Below are positions 24,101 through 35,950 of a DNA stretch of 64,000 bases, piece after piece. Position 1 is the stretch's first letter; each line of letters begins with the position of its first letter. Source of the DNA: Pachypanchax playfairii (taxonomy: Eukaryota; Chordata; Actinopteri; Cyprinodontiformes; Aplocheilidae); assembly GCA_006937955.1 (NCBI GenBank), contig SSNP01000025.1, forward strand, positions 857,159 to 921,158, given 5' to 3'. A program made the translations under genes and the position numbers. The notes beneath the pieces were generated by a model that saw only the letters and a list, made by a program, of their open reading frames with translations, ran no database searches and was not told where the DNA came from.

Positions 24101-25816
24101 CAATTACCAAGTTTGAGTTTTGTTAGAGAAATGTTTTTCACCCACTGCCTCCAGTTGAACCAATGGCAGCAGCTTTAACACAGAAAAATGCTATGAAATT
24201 AATAATCTTGCAAAACAGAACTATTAATATGTATGTAATATTAATATGTATCAGCTACTAGTAGGTAACACTGGTCTACATTCCAATATTTTGCATGAGA
24301 TGTAACGATCTTGATGCTAACTGATCTATCTCTGATTTTTGTAGAGTGCTTTGACTTCATAATTTCTAATTGGTTACGAATCGTTACAAACCTTCAATCT
24401 TTACCTGTACTTAATTTAAAAGCATTCTAATAGGAGCATGATCAGAACTAGACAAATAAAAACACCCTAATTTACTATACTGTACACATTTTTACCAATT
24501 TACATTTGTTGTAAAACAGGAAGTATATTCTTTTAGGTGGATGGGAGGTATTTTTCTCCTACTTTCCCTCCTCCTCCTCCTCTATGTGGTTCAGTTGATG
24601 GGTTAGGGTTCAGCTAAGTGCTGTGGTGAAGTGATGCATGGGAAATGTAGCTGAAACACAACCAGGCCATAAAGGAAGCAGGAACAACAGGGCAGATGAT
24701 CCAGTAAGAGAACACAGAAGGGAGTTGCTCCTGGACATTTGTTAAAAGCCCCTGACCAGTCTCACTTTGCTATCCTCTCCATCACACGTCACTTCTCTTT
24801 GAGATGCGTTCCGCCTCTTCACCAGAGAGACTACAACTACAGTAAAATGGAGTAAAAGGTAGATCAAGTCTCCATTACTAGCTGACAAATCTAGGAATTA
24901 AAGCAGTGGGACTGTTTTATTCAACAGCCAGGCAAACAACTGACCACAGAACCATTACTTTTTTACTTGTTTTCCAAATGTTTTATTTAACTTAACACAC
25001 CACTTGTGTACCATTTTTAAATTCAACATATTTCATATTAATTCTCAGTTTTTCAATGAACTGCTGACATATACAATGTAGATTTTTTTAAAGTGCATTA
25101 AATACAAATCATTAGTACAGTTACTGACTGAATGGATTAAAAATAGAGTTAAACTTTCATATTGTCATCACAGTATTCAAAAATACAATGATCTCACAGT
25201 GTTCACTGCTAACCTAAAACATAAGACATTCTACACAACCATTATATTCAGTGAGGACATAACCTGTTGTGATAAACTCATGTTGTTTCTCACTGATCTT
25301 GTTCTGTTCAGTCATCTCAACGCCATAACTTTATATGTTTTAGCATTTTGGTGACTATTATGTAAACTGGGTGTGGGCATCATGGGTAATGAGAGTACAT
25401 CAGAATAGTCAAATATTTCATTGGCATGCAGAGCATGAATGCATGTTAATAGGAATACCAGAAAGTTCCTGGAGAAACAGTGACCTGCCATTGTGTTCAT
25501 GAGTGAGAAACTCCCAGCCAATCAGAGAGCTGCATCCTCCTTCTACAGAGCATGTGTGACAAGTGCTGCAAATGTGATGAAAGGGCTGAAAGAATCAAAT
25601 TAAAATGGGAGTGTAATGGGGATGATGGGGATTTCAGGGACAGGGTTCATGTGAGTTTGGTTTGAAATGGATTCTGTTACCTGCTATTGAGCCGGATGTT
25701 TCAATGTATGCTGTGTCTGTATCCATCTCTCTATTTGGGGCACATTCATTTTGACAGCAGAATAAATAAATAAATCTATAAAGTGTCCAGTCTGGAGGTG
25801 ATTAATATTAAGTGCC

Positions 25817-25859
25817 TCCATATTGAATGTAGACTGCATAAACCTACATTCAATATGGA
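25817..25859. repeat. Perfect 16-bp inverted repeat with 11-nt loop
   Basis: TCCATATTGAATGTAG (25817-25832) and its exact complement (25844-25859) are separated by ACTGCATAAAC. It is AT-rich and may be a short MITE core or a chance hairpin. Confidence 0.85.
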
Positions 25860-26763
25860 CACACCTAAACATAACCCTATGATATATTGCAGTCTAACCA
25901 AAATTTCTTGATATTATAATAATGATTTTTGATACATGATGACTGAATTTGACTACTGCTTATAGTTTCAATACTTACAAAGGCCAAAAAAAATCACAAC
26001 TAATCTTTATGATTTTGAAAGGAACATGGTGGTTATTTGATTAATTACCAAATTACACCTCATCCACTACAAATTATTTAAGTACTATTCATTTCACATT
26101 TTAGTCTGCACAGTTTGATTATACTCCAAAATAATTTGTTCAAAAAGAAGAATGTCTGGACTTAACACAAGTGCCATAGGCCCCATAACCCATTTCGCTC
26201 CGCTGAAAGTAGAGCATAATCCAGGGGCTACAAATAAGTATGCATAAGCTGGCACCATTCTGATGTTGATGTTCCACTCAGTTTGGGTGCAATAATCTGA
26301 AGAAACAAGAAGGAACACAAGCAAACTTTGAAAATATCATTGATTGAATATCGATGTTATCATTATCTTGGTATTTGGTCAGATAAATACCCAACATATT
26401 TAAGCTAACAAAAATGACACATACCTCTTTAAAAAACAAACAAAGTACTGCTGTATTGATTTTAAGTCATGATGCATGTCAATTAAAGAAACAAGTGTGA
26501 GAGCTGCTTTGAAAAAGGAATGTACGGAAATCTATGAAATTGAGCGCATGAAACAAAAACCCTTTCTACATCAGAGTACTTGAAGCAAGACGTAGAATTA
26601 TGTGGTAATGCTTATTCTTTGTACTTCATATTTTAATACAGTAAAGACTGAGGTTAAAATATGAAGAACTAGTGGTAGTCTGTAACAGAGGCAAATATAC
26701 CTGAGGTAAGTGGACCAATGATGAATGCAGAGTGACACTTGATGTTTATAACATGGTTTCAAT

Positions 26764-27290
26764 CAGGGCTGTGCAATTAATCAAAATTTAGGCTTCAATT
26801 TCAGGTCCAAATAAAATTATAATAATAAATATAATATTAATTATAAAATTTAGGTCATTAACAAACATCAACTTTTAAAATGATTTTATCACCCTCCGTT
26901 ATTCAAGCATGCTTTTATTTTGACATCCTTTACAGTTAATGTGCACTTACACCCCATTCAAACGCTAAACGTTAATGTACTTTATGATAGTTTTTAAACA
27001 AATCATCACAAATAAAGACGCAGAATGCAGCTGGAAAAATGCTAGCAGTGAACGACATACATAAAAAACGCCACCATTAGCTGGTGCCTGGCCATGTTCT
27101 AAACTAAACTAAACTCTGAATGTTACTAAGACACTTCTTTGATTCTAAATATGAATATATATTTAACAATTCAGGTTAATTTAAATGCAATAAAAGCAAC
27201 ACACTGACATATTCAATACATGTTTATACTAACCCTGATGTCAATTTTGACAGAAATAACTGGGATTATGATTATTTCCAAAACTGAGTA
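26764..27290 (+). mobile_element. Degenerate hAT-like DNA transposon fragment
   Basis: Begins CAGGGCTGTGCAATTAATC, a characteristic left end of a dispersed fish hAT-like family. Further blocks typical of the same repeat (ATCACCCTCCGTTATTCAAG; ACCCCATTCAAACGCTAAAC) follow. Near 27250-27275, GGGATTATGATTATTT may be a decayed inner right end, but the complementary right terminus is missing. Family assigned from memory. Confidence 0.5.
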
Positions 27291-30200
27291 GTGAAATTTC
27301 TTTCAGCTACAAATAATAAAACTTTAGTAATTCAGATATTTTTCCTTGCCAGAACAGTTCTTGTTCCAAATCCAAACTAAAGCTAATCACTGAGGTTTCC
27401 TATATGTTTCAGCCACTAGCAGCTGGCTGATGAAAATACCTTCATCAATTTAATTCCAATAGATTGAAGCAGCAGCAAATCCATCAGACATTTTTTGTTG
27501 TTTATTCCATATATCAATAAATGAAAATAACATTGAGTTAAAGGATAAATGAAAATAATAATAGCCTAAAAATAGGTTGAAATGTGTTATACAAGTCTCT
27601 CCTATTTACTAATGTGTTAAATAACATGCTGACAAACACAGATTTTGGGATCTGGGTCATTCTTAGGTGCTGTTCCATCTCTTTTAAAGGTGGCTGTATA
27701 GTCTTGAAGAAGCTACAGTCCATGTACACCCTTCAGATTAGCCCTGGAAAAGAGCTAATTTGTATGAATGACTACATTAAAATAATATTACATTATGTAA
27801 AATAGTTACTTTACATCATCTCCCTCCTTCATGTTTCAGTCTATCCTGCAACATACAGGGTGCAGAGCAGAATGTGTCTACTGCTGATTAAAAAATAAGC
27901 AGGATTCTGTAAAAGCAATAAAAGGCTTGGAGTCTATTCAGTATTTAAAAAGTAGAACTGGTCTGGCTCAGCAGGACAACTGCCTCTTTAAACGAGAACT
28001 ATTTTGTAAACAAGCTCCCTTGATGTGATGTCAAATGACGAAGAGAAATAACATCAATGAGACTGTGAGTAGGATTTATCCAATTGATTAGTGAAACATT
28101 CCATGATGCTGGAGCTTTTACGTTGCTGATAAAAGTAGCTGTCTATAGCTTGTGTGGAAGAAACAATTCCCAGCAGGCAAAGTTACATGACAAACATCAA
28201 ATGAACTGGATTAAAATGCAGTTACAATCATCCTGATCACAAAGCTCACAAATTTACAAGCTAATGGCAGAGTTATGTAATTTTCAGCAAATGTGTCACC
28301 ACATGAAAATAAGAAATCTATGTTGCCTATTAAAAACAGTCATACATTAACAAAGGCTTGTTTTGTGATTTGAGCAGCTGCACTTTTTTTCATACAGGGA
28401 AATGATTGAGTTAGATTATAAAAAGAAAAAAAAAAAGAGAGGAAGGTCAGGCTAGCCCAAAGCTAAATGCATGACTATTTAAAACAGAAAATACACTCCT
28501 TTGATTGCATTAATAATCATAACCCCCCTTTTCTCCCCAAGCCTCCAAGAGAGGAACATGAGTGTGTGAAGAGTCACATGACAGCTACCCCACTCTTCTG
28601 CCAAGGATTGTTTGGCCCGTCTTCCTTTTAAAGGGGAAGAAATCTCACTTATACTGTCTCTTCTTGTCATCTCTGTATTCAGGTTTGTTCACATATTTCC
28701 TGTGGCAGTCAAGAATGTAAATGGACAGTGAGACAGTTTCTATTCAAACCAGAGAAGGCATTGAAGTGCACATGCAAAGTACTGCCAGGGCTTGTGATGA
28801 GCTTATAGCAGGGTTACAGTAACTGAGTGGCCAGCTACTGGTGCCACCTAGTTTGACTATTCAAAACAGTGGCCTCAACACTTTTTGAGAAGCTATATGT
28901 AACAGCTACAGTCAAACTACACACAAATCCAGAGAGAGAAAATTTAGCAGAATTTCTGCCGAAACATACAGCTTATATATAGCTTAAGAATCAATGGCAA
29001 TATTTGTGTTACTCCAAACAACACTGATGTTGTTCACGTGACAGCAGAGTCAAAGAATGCAGTTCTTCAACCTAGAAAGAAAAAGGGCAAGTGTCTGGTA
29101 CTCTGTCTGGAGCCGATCACTGCCGTAGGTTTAAACTCAAGCCTCAAGTCGCTAAGTTTTTATGCCTGTAGTTGCACATTTGTACAATCTGTTGATTGGC
29201 TGCTTAACCAATAGTGACATGGTGAACCTCAGCTTGGCAAGTTGTACTCTGACCCATCTACTTCCTGAGGGGAAATATGCCACAAAGGCTCAAGATTCCA
29301 AGTTATTTTAGACTAGATCCAGGCTGTCTTTCATGTAGTCATTCCAGTTTTCAAAAAGAAAATTCATTTACAACAGGGTTAGGAGGTACTAATCTTAATA
29401 TACTATTCACAAATGAGGAAGTAAGTAATCATTTTTTCTGCCCACAAAGACAATGAATACCTGTAACCAAAACAACTGATACCATACAGCAGGTGTAATC
29501 TGTCTACAGACAGCGTTTGGGTTAGAAAGGAAAAGGTGAGACTCAAATGTACATACTTTAAATCAGATAAAGTATATAGGGTACACACAATGGTGGGAAT
29601 TTCTTTTACATATTAAAGAAGCCTGCAGTTTCTTCCTGGCAAGTTTGTATGCTAAGAGCCCTAAATTTCCCAGAACACATTGAGGTTAGTGATCTATTTG
29701 GTATTTTAGCTATTCATGCTGACTAGTGACTGATAAATAGTGCTCTCATTTTTTTACATCTGTACAATAGCAAAGTATTACTTCCTGCTAGCCAAGGACA
29801 CTTTTAGTATATATATATATTACTGAATGAGGACAACACAAAAGTTAATATTACAGTTACACAGGTGAATAATTTAAAGTTCAGCTGTTTATTTTCTAAT
29901 ACCTGTAATTAGCAGGAAGGGCCAATTTATTTATGATTACTAAAGCAATATGATAATAGAAAAAAACATGTGCTGAGAAAGTTACTGTGGAATATTACTA
30001 TAGTGATATCAGGTGTGAAAGATCTACATTTTCCTGACTTCTCTCCTATTGTGTCATCACACTGCTCACAACACACTCCAGGTATTATACCATCTCAGGA
30101 AAATTTGGGCAATGAGAATCCATTGGTTAGCCATATATTATTGTGACGTAGAGTTCGAATGCATTACACTTGAATTATAATAATCTCTCATTTATTGTGA

Positions 30201-33200
30201 TCCAAATAGCTCTATGAAGTGAGTTGATGATGTATTGTGAAGCCTTAATTATTATTTATCAGTAACTAAATGGTTAAGCAAACCAATGTAATTTCAAAAT
30301 ATTCTATAGGAGGAAGTAGAACATATGGAATCACTTACAGTGGCTTCTTTTTATTCACTGGCTGCTCCTTCATTTCCTTGTTGAAAGAATATAAATCAAA
30401 TCAATACAATGAACCTAACAATTGAGTAGAATGTTGTCATTTTATCTTTTTAAATTGTATTAAGCTTATTTTAAATTAAGAATTTTTAGTAAAAATGGGG
30501 ATTTCTGTAAAACAAAGATTAAATGTTTAAATACTGGTTAATGAAGGGGCTTTAAAACAACACCTTGAACTGCAAACCCTCACTTGAATTGAGAAAAACA
30601 GCTGCATCTCATAGAATTTATGGAGAACATTTATATTTTAATGTGGAACTAAAAAAGGCACAGGATGTGTTCAGCTCATTGTATTAACACTTACGGGTCA
30701 ACAACTTAAATGTATGACCTGCAATGCTCAGGACAGCTTGTTTACTTTCTGTCAACAGAGAAACGTGAAAATAATTTCTCTTGGGAATTTAACAGCAGAA
30801 AACAAAATGCAAACAGATAAGAGCCATCACTGGCTCATTGTGGGCAGAATGCAAATACCTGGTAATACACAAAAGCTCATATTCATAACACAATGCATTC
30901 TGGGGAAATACTGAATTTTAAACAATGTATTAGCATTATGTCTAAAATGTAAAAAAGATCCCAAAGAAGTTTAGCAATGAAAACAAGTCAAGTTGGAAAA
31001 GAAAGTCTCATTCTATAGAATAAATTGTAAAGTGTTAAAATGACCACCTTCTATCTGTGACACTGACAGACAAGTCAGTGTAGTTAAAAATCACATGACT
31101 GTCAATTTACCATACTCAGAAACATTTATTTAGTTTGTTATTACAGCAAAATTTGGCTGCCTGGACTTATGTTCTCTTTTAATTTCATTCTAACAATTAT
31201 CTCTGCTGCTTTAACACATTTGGTACTTACAATTTTCAACATTACAAAAGTTTAAAACTGAAGCCGCACAATATTAGAAGAAAAAGTTATTGCAACATTA
31301 CTGTTGAGTTGCAATAAACTCACGTTTTCCTTATTCCTCTTTTATTATGACAACACTACAAGTTGCTTTAGCATTTTGTCCATTACTGGCATGCAGTTTG
31401 TGTCTGTGTTTAATTATAATCTGTTGCATTATTGATATTGTGCACACAGATACTGCAATGACAATTATTTTTGACAACGTCCATACAATTTAGGATTATT
31501 CGCAGTGAAGACAGACTCTTAGGTTTTAAAGAAACTGGAAACACACATGAAGCTACAGGACAGGACATTCAGCATGCAACTGAAGTTTTTACTCCAGAGT
31601 TTCCACAAAATCCTGCAAAAATAGAGCTTATAATTTGGTAGATTCCCATAGGTTAATCCAAGATTCAACAGTGTTTAGCCACCATGGCCAGCAATGCAAA
31701 ACCCAGTGAGAAGGCACAGAAAGAGTGTAGGTTAAACTGACTTTTGGACTGTCCTTTAACCAGTGATAAGCAGCTGCATCTCAGATCTGATTGATGCAAA
31801 CTTGACCTGCAAGCCAAGTTTTCTGAGCTGTAGCTCTATAAAAAACAAGTTACATTTTGCTTTGTCTATATTTAATAAAAGTAATAAAGTGACCGGGGGA
31901 GAATGAAAATCAGGGTGGTCATGATTGGCACTAAGACGTAGCTGCAGATGTACTGCAGATGCAAAAAAAGTCATCAAGTGACTGTAGATAAATGGGTAAC
32001 AAGTTCTGTACAGCTATTGAAGCAGAAGATGAAATAAGAACTGCTGCTTCATCTGTATGCTCAAGATAGACTCCGTAAGACGTCCATTCTTCATCTGAGT
32101 TTACCTTGTGCTGGCAGTGGACACAAACATCTGGTGAGTCACATCATGCCATGTGAGTCAGTTTCGGAAAGTTGTTTCTATCACTCCTGATGTGCATCAA
32201 AGTCTTTGGTTTAAAGAACAAAAACTGCTAACAAGGGTCTGTGCATGTATTTTTAAACCATCTTCATCCGTTTATATTTTAGATAAAAATTAAACTAAAT
32301 GAATCAGACCCTGTTAATGACAAGGCTTTTAACCTATTTTAACTTGAAGTTCCATTGTCTACAGAAAGATTTCACCATCCATGATGGCTCTTTCTACAGC
32401 TGTATAAGTAATATGAACCCCCACCCCCAAAAAATAGCATTCTCTATCCATACACGTCCTTGGTTCTAATAAATAGCAGTTTCTTGTCTTTCTGTTGACG
32501 TGTTTGTTTGTAGATGTTACAAATTACGGGAAACTATAGAAATTATGTTAATGTGGGTAAAACAGAAAACAGCTGATTCTTTAAATGGGCCAGAGATTAG
32601 TTAATAATTCAGTCATCCAACCAGATCCCTCCTTCCTACAAACGCTGTTGACAGGCAGCTGGTCTTAGCTAAGAAATTTTTAAACTATTTGTAGTTAGTT
32701 ATAACTGCCACTATTTTATTTTCATCTCAATTGCAACAACATTTTAAACTCTAGACACATTAAGAAAAATGGTGATCGGCACTTTATGGTAAAGTGTGAA
32801 ACCATGGTGTTCTGTGATTTTCAAATATTTTTGAATTAAAAAAAAAAGAATTTTGGAATATAGGCTTGCTGGCCATTAACACAAAAGTGACTAATGTTTA
32901 AATGAATCAAAGTTGTATCTCTAGCATTCTGATTACTCCATCAGTGTTTCTGTTACATGTCTGGAAAGAGTTTCGTTGTGAAATCTGATGCAAACGAAAC
33001 AAATTTCCTCTAAAGTACTAGCTGGGGATAAAAAGCTGACTCCTAAACAGGCAGATATAGTAAATTGTGACACCCCATCAAAACTTTAATTAGTATTGAC
33101 AACATGTCTCAGTCATGCGTGTTTAAAATCTGAATTGAAAATCTTTAAATATCCAACTCAGAATTTACATTAAAAGATAACAAAAATAAGAAATCTAATG

Positions 33201-33589
33201 TCAGTTATAATAAATGATCCATAAAAGTGATTTCATGGGATTTTAATTTTATCATCTTAGTGATGTCTCTTTGTTTCTTCCTGTTTTTCCATCTTAAAAT
33301 AAAAGTTTAAGCAATAATTTAGTTCAAACAAATCACGGGTGCATTCACAAATATTTAAAATAAGACATGTATCATCATTTAGAAAGTAAAAATGCATTTA
33401 TCATAAAAACAATTCTTGAAAGTAAAAGGTTCCCTAAATATCAGATTCCCAGTCTGATGTACAACACCCCTTTCCCCACCATGTTGTTCTGTATCTGAGG
33501 TTGAATAATAGGACAAGAAATGCTACCAGCTTTAAAACAGTTTTAAAAGAAATACTATTTCTTCATTTGTTGAGCAGGGACAATCAAAG

Positions 33590-34500
33590 ATCTCTAGCAT
33601 GCCAAGCCTGAACCCATCCGATCCTCGGCAGCTGCCTCTCTCTGTCTGAGAAAAAGCGGTGATGAAAAAGGCTTTGAACGCCATCTTGTTCATTGCAGCT
33701 GCTTGGGCCCTGAATACAGGAACCCATTCATTCGAGGAGGCGGAGGGAGGGGGCACACTGGCAAAATGAATTCATCTTTGTCAACCAGTAAATGCGTCTA
33801 GCTTCTAAAAACACTAACGATTCTCCGATCGACTACATGCAGAACTAAACTATTTAGAGTAAAATCATCATCGCCGGTTAATAACTTGGGAAACGCGGTA
33901 TGCTACATGAATGTTGCTTCGTATAGCGCCGAAGCGAACAGCGTGGCTTCCTGTGACAACTCGGTGCTAAGCCTTCTTTCGAAACGCTTAACTTTCAACT
34001 ATTCGAAGCATTTGTTCGATTTTAAAACCTCATGATAGCGCGATCTCTGTGGATTAAGGCTTCCTGCTTTCAGCTCGTTTTCTGGCCTGGAGGTTAAAAT
34101 GCTACGGAGGAGCCCGGCCCGACAGAACATGATTACTGTAGCTGCTAAAAACTTGACCTGCAACAGACCCGTGATTAAGATAAACAGATTGTCAAAATCC
34201 AATTAGACAATGTTGTTTTCACATAATTAAAATGAGAAGTTCAGATTAAGGTCGGACGGCAAACAGACGCTGATTTAACACTCTAAACTAAAATGGCTTT
34301 TACCTTTTACAGGTCAGCACAGCGGTGCTTTGATTTGCTTTGGACTCTTGTCATTTGCAATGTTCCAGCACCAGATACATCCTAAAGAAAATCCGGTCGT
34401 GGAATATATATATTTTAAATTGGGTGCACGGCTGAATGAATGTGGATCAGACGCGTGAACGCAAAGCAATGACATTACAGTAGCCATGATCCTCCGAGGT
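33590..34500 (-). promoter_or_regulatory. gnb1: CpG-enriched stretch in gnb1 intron 1, possible alternative promoter or enhancer
   Basis: Contains clustered CpGs (CGATCGACT, GCGCCGAAGCG, GGCCCGACAG) unlike the rest of the intron. A minus-strand AAGATGGCG (about 33681-33689) matches the YY1 consensus, and a plausible minus-strand donor (AAAAG followed by GTAAAA) is near 34305. The open frame 33532-33756 has no recognised domain. Confidence 0.25.
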
Positions 34501-35466
34501 TTAGTTTCGATTCAGTTAAGTTAATACTGTAGGATCAACTAATCCATTCGAACACGAGCTGCCTAATCAGTATCTACAGATGAACAATTACTGAAACATT
34601 TTTAACAAGATATAATTTTCCATAAAGCGGTGCTAAGGAACAACATCGTGTTTTTCCTCTAGGTGCATACGAACATTATTCTACCGTATGCATGATAACC
34701 AGACCAGGAAACACACCAGGCTGAAAACTCCACCGCTAAAGACTCGTATAAACGGGATACAGAATCGTGGGGGTGGCAGTGATACTGTTGGCGAAGTGGC
34801 CATTTTTAGACTTCCTTCGTTGTCAATCCATGATGCTACAAATGCTCGATGTGAGTGAAAGTGAATCAAAACTCCGCTGGTGTTTGTTCCAGTTATGCAA
34901 TCTTTAAGAATCAGCAACGTCGTGATTATATATCACACCAGAATAGTCTAAGGGAAGTAAGAGAGTTGTGAATTTGTCCAAAAGATATCTGCTGAGCAAA
35001 TAAAAACATGAAGGCCAACAAACAAGTTCGCTATTACAGTGATCGGGTTAACAAAAACGTTTAAATGGGACCCACAGGGACTAAAACATTGTTTAAGTAG
35101 TTTATTTCAGTAAAGCTGATTTAGTTTAACGGATACAGCTCATAACAGAGGGGCAGATACCCGGACGTTGGAGGGGGGTCACATACTAACCTGCTAATTA
35201 ATGTTAGCACAACCTAATTACCTTTCAATCTAACAAACATTTACATTTGTGTTAAAGCAGCAATCTGACGTTATTTAACAGTGATCCATTATCCACAATC
35301 TTGACAGCAGCAGCGAACCAGCTACAGGCTAACAGCAGCTAACTGAGGAGCCACTCAACCCAGTTTAACCCTTTTCGTTCATCGTCCCTGCTCGAACGGC
35401 TAGCCAACTGCAGACACTTAATGCATTTCCTGAAGCGCAAAATTAAACATCAATACACATTCTTAC

Positions 35467-35800
35467 CCGCTTTCAGTTGAAGGTATCCGTTGTTTGTATC
35501 ACATTGACTAGAAACAGCTAAACGTTTTCGCTCCTTTCTCAACCCAGGCGCTCAGATTTATCAAATTTAGCCACCGAGGAGCGGCACTCCCCGAACCCAG
35601 TTTTTGACCCGCTGAGGGGGAGAGATACACCGGCACAGAGGCGCAGAGATAAGGCGGTTTTCACCCGGAGGAAGAAGTCAGAGTCCCGTTTAAGCTTTCC
35701 AGCGTTTCAACACAATCTCCAACTTTAAACAAATACCCCTTCTTCTCTTTCCCACCGTCGTCCCTCTGTTTCTTCCTTCACGCCAGAATCTCAGTCGCTT
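35467..35800 (-). other. gnb1: gnb1 non-coding exon 1 (5' UTR), 5' limit approximate
   Basis: A strong donor (GAAAGCG followed by GTAAG at 35466-35462) ends a CpG-rich stretch on the gnb1 strand, and the start-codon exon has its own upstream acceptor, so at least one upstream non-coding exon is required. GNB1 orthologues have the same arrangement. The transcription start is a guess within 35600-35900. Confidence 0.6.
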
Positions 35801-35950
35801 CTTCCTCCGGCCATCAAACAGCAGAGATGGGCGCGGTAACCCTGCATTCAGGTCTGGGAAACCCCACGTTACGGCAGCGTCACAACGCACGGCGAAGGGT
35901 CGGCGACCACTAACAGATCAGGAAATACTGCCATCTTCGGTAACACGAAA
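35550..35950 (-). promoter_or_regulatory. gnb1: CpG-rich gnb1 promoter
   Basis: CpG density is far above the surrounding AT-rich DNA (CGAGGAGCGG, CACCCGG, GGGCGCGG, CGGCGAAGGGTCGGCGACC). Minus-strand motifs include a YY1-like AAGATGGCAG (about 35929-35938) and a CRE-like TGACGC (about 35877-35882). No TATA box is apparent, typical of a housekeeping CpG promoter. Confidence 0.6.

Larger units (their letters stand above)
19820..35466 (-). other. gnb1: gnb1 intron 1 (15.6 kb, within the 5' UTR)
   Basis: Long AT-rich intron with no supported protein-coding gene on either strand. It contains a possible alternative first exon and promoter near 21049-21200, a hAT-like remnant at 26764-27290, a 16-bp perfect hairpin at 25817-25859, and a moderately CpG-enriched stretch at about 33590-34500. 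Long first introns of signalling genes often hold enhancers; none can be proved here. Confidence 0.65.
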
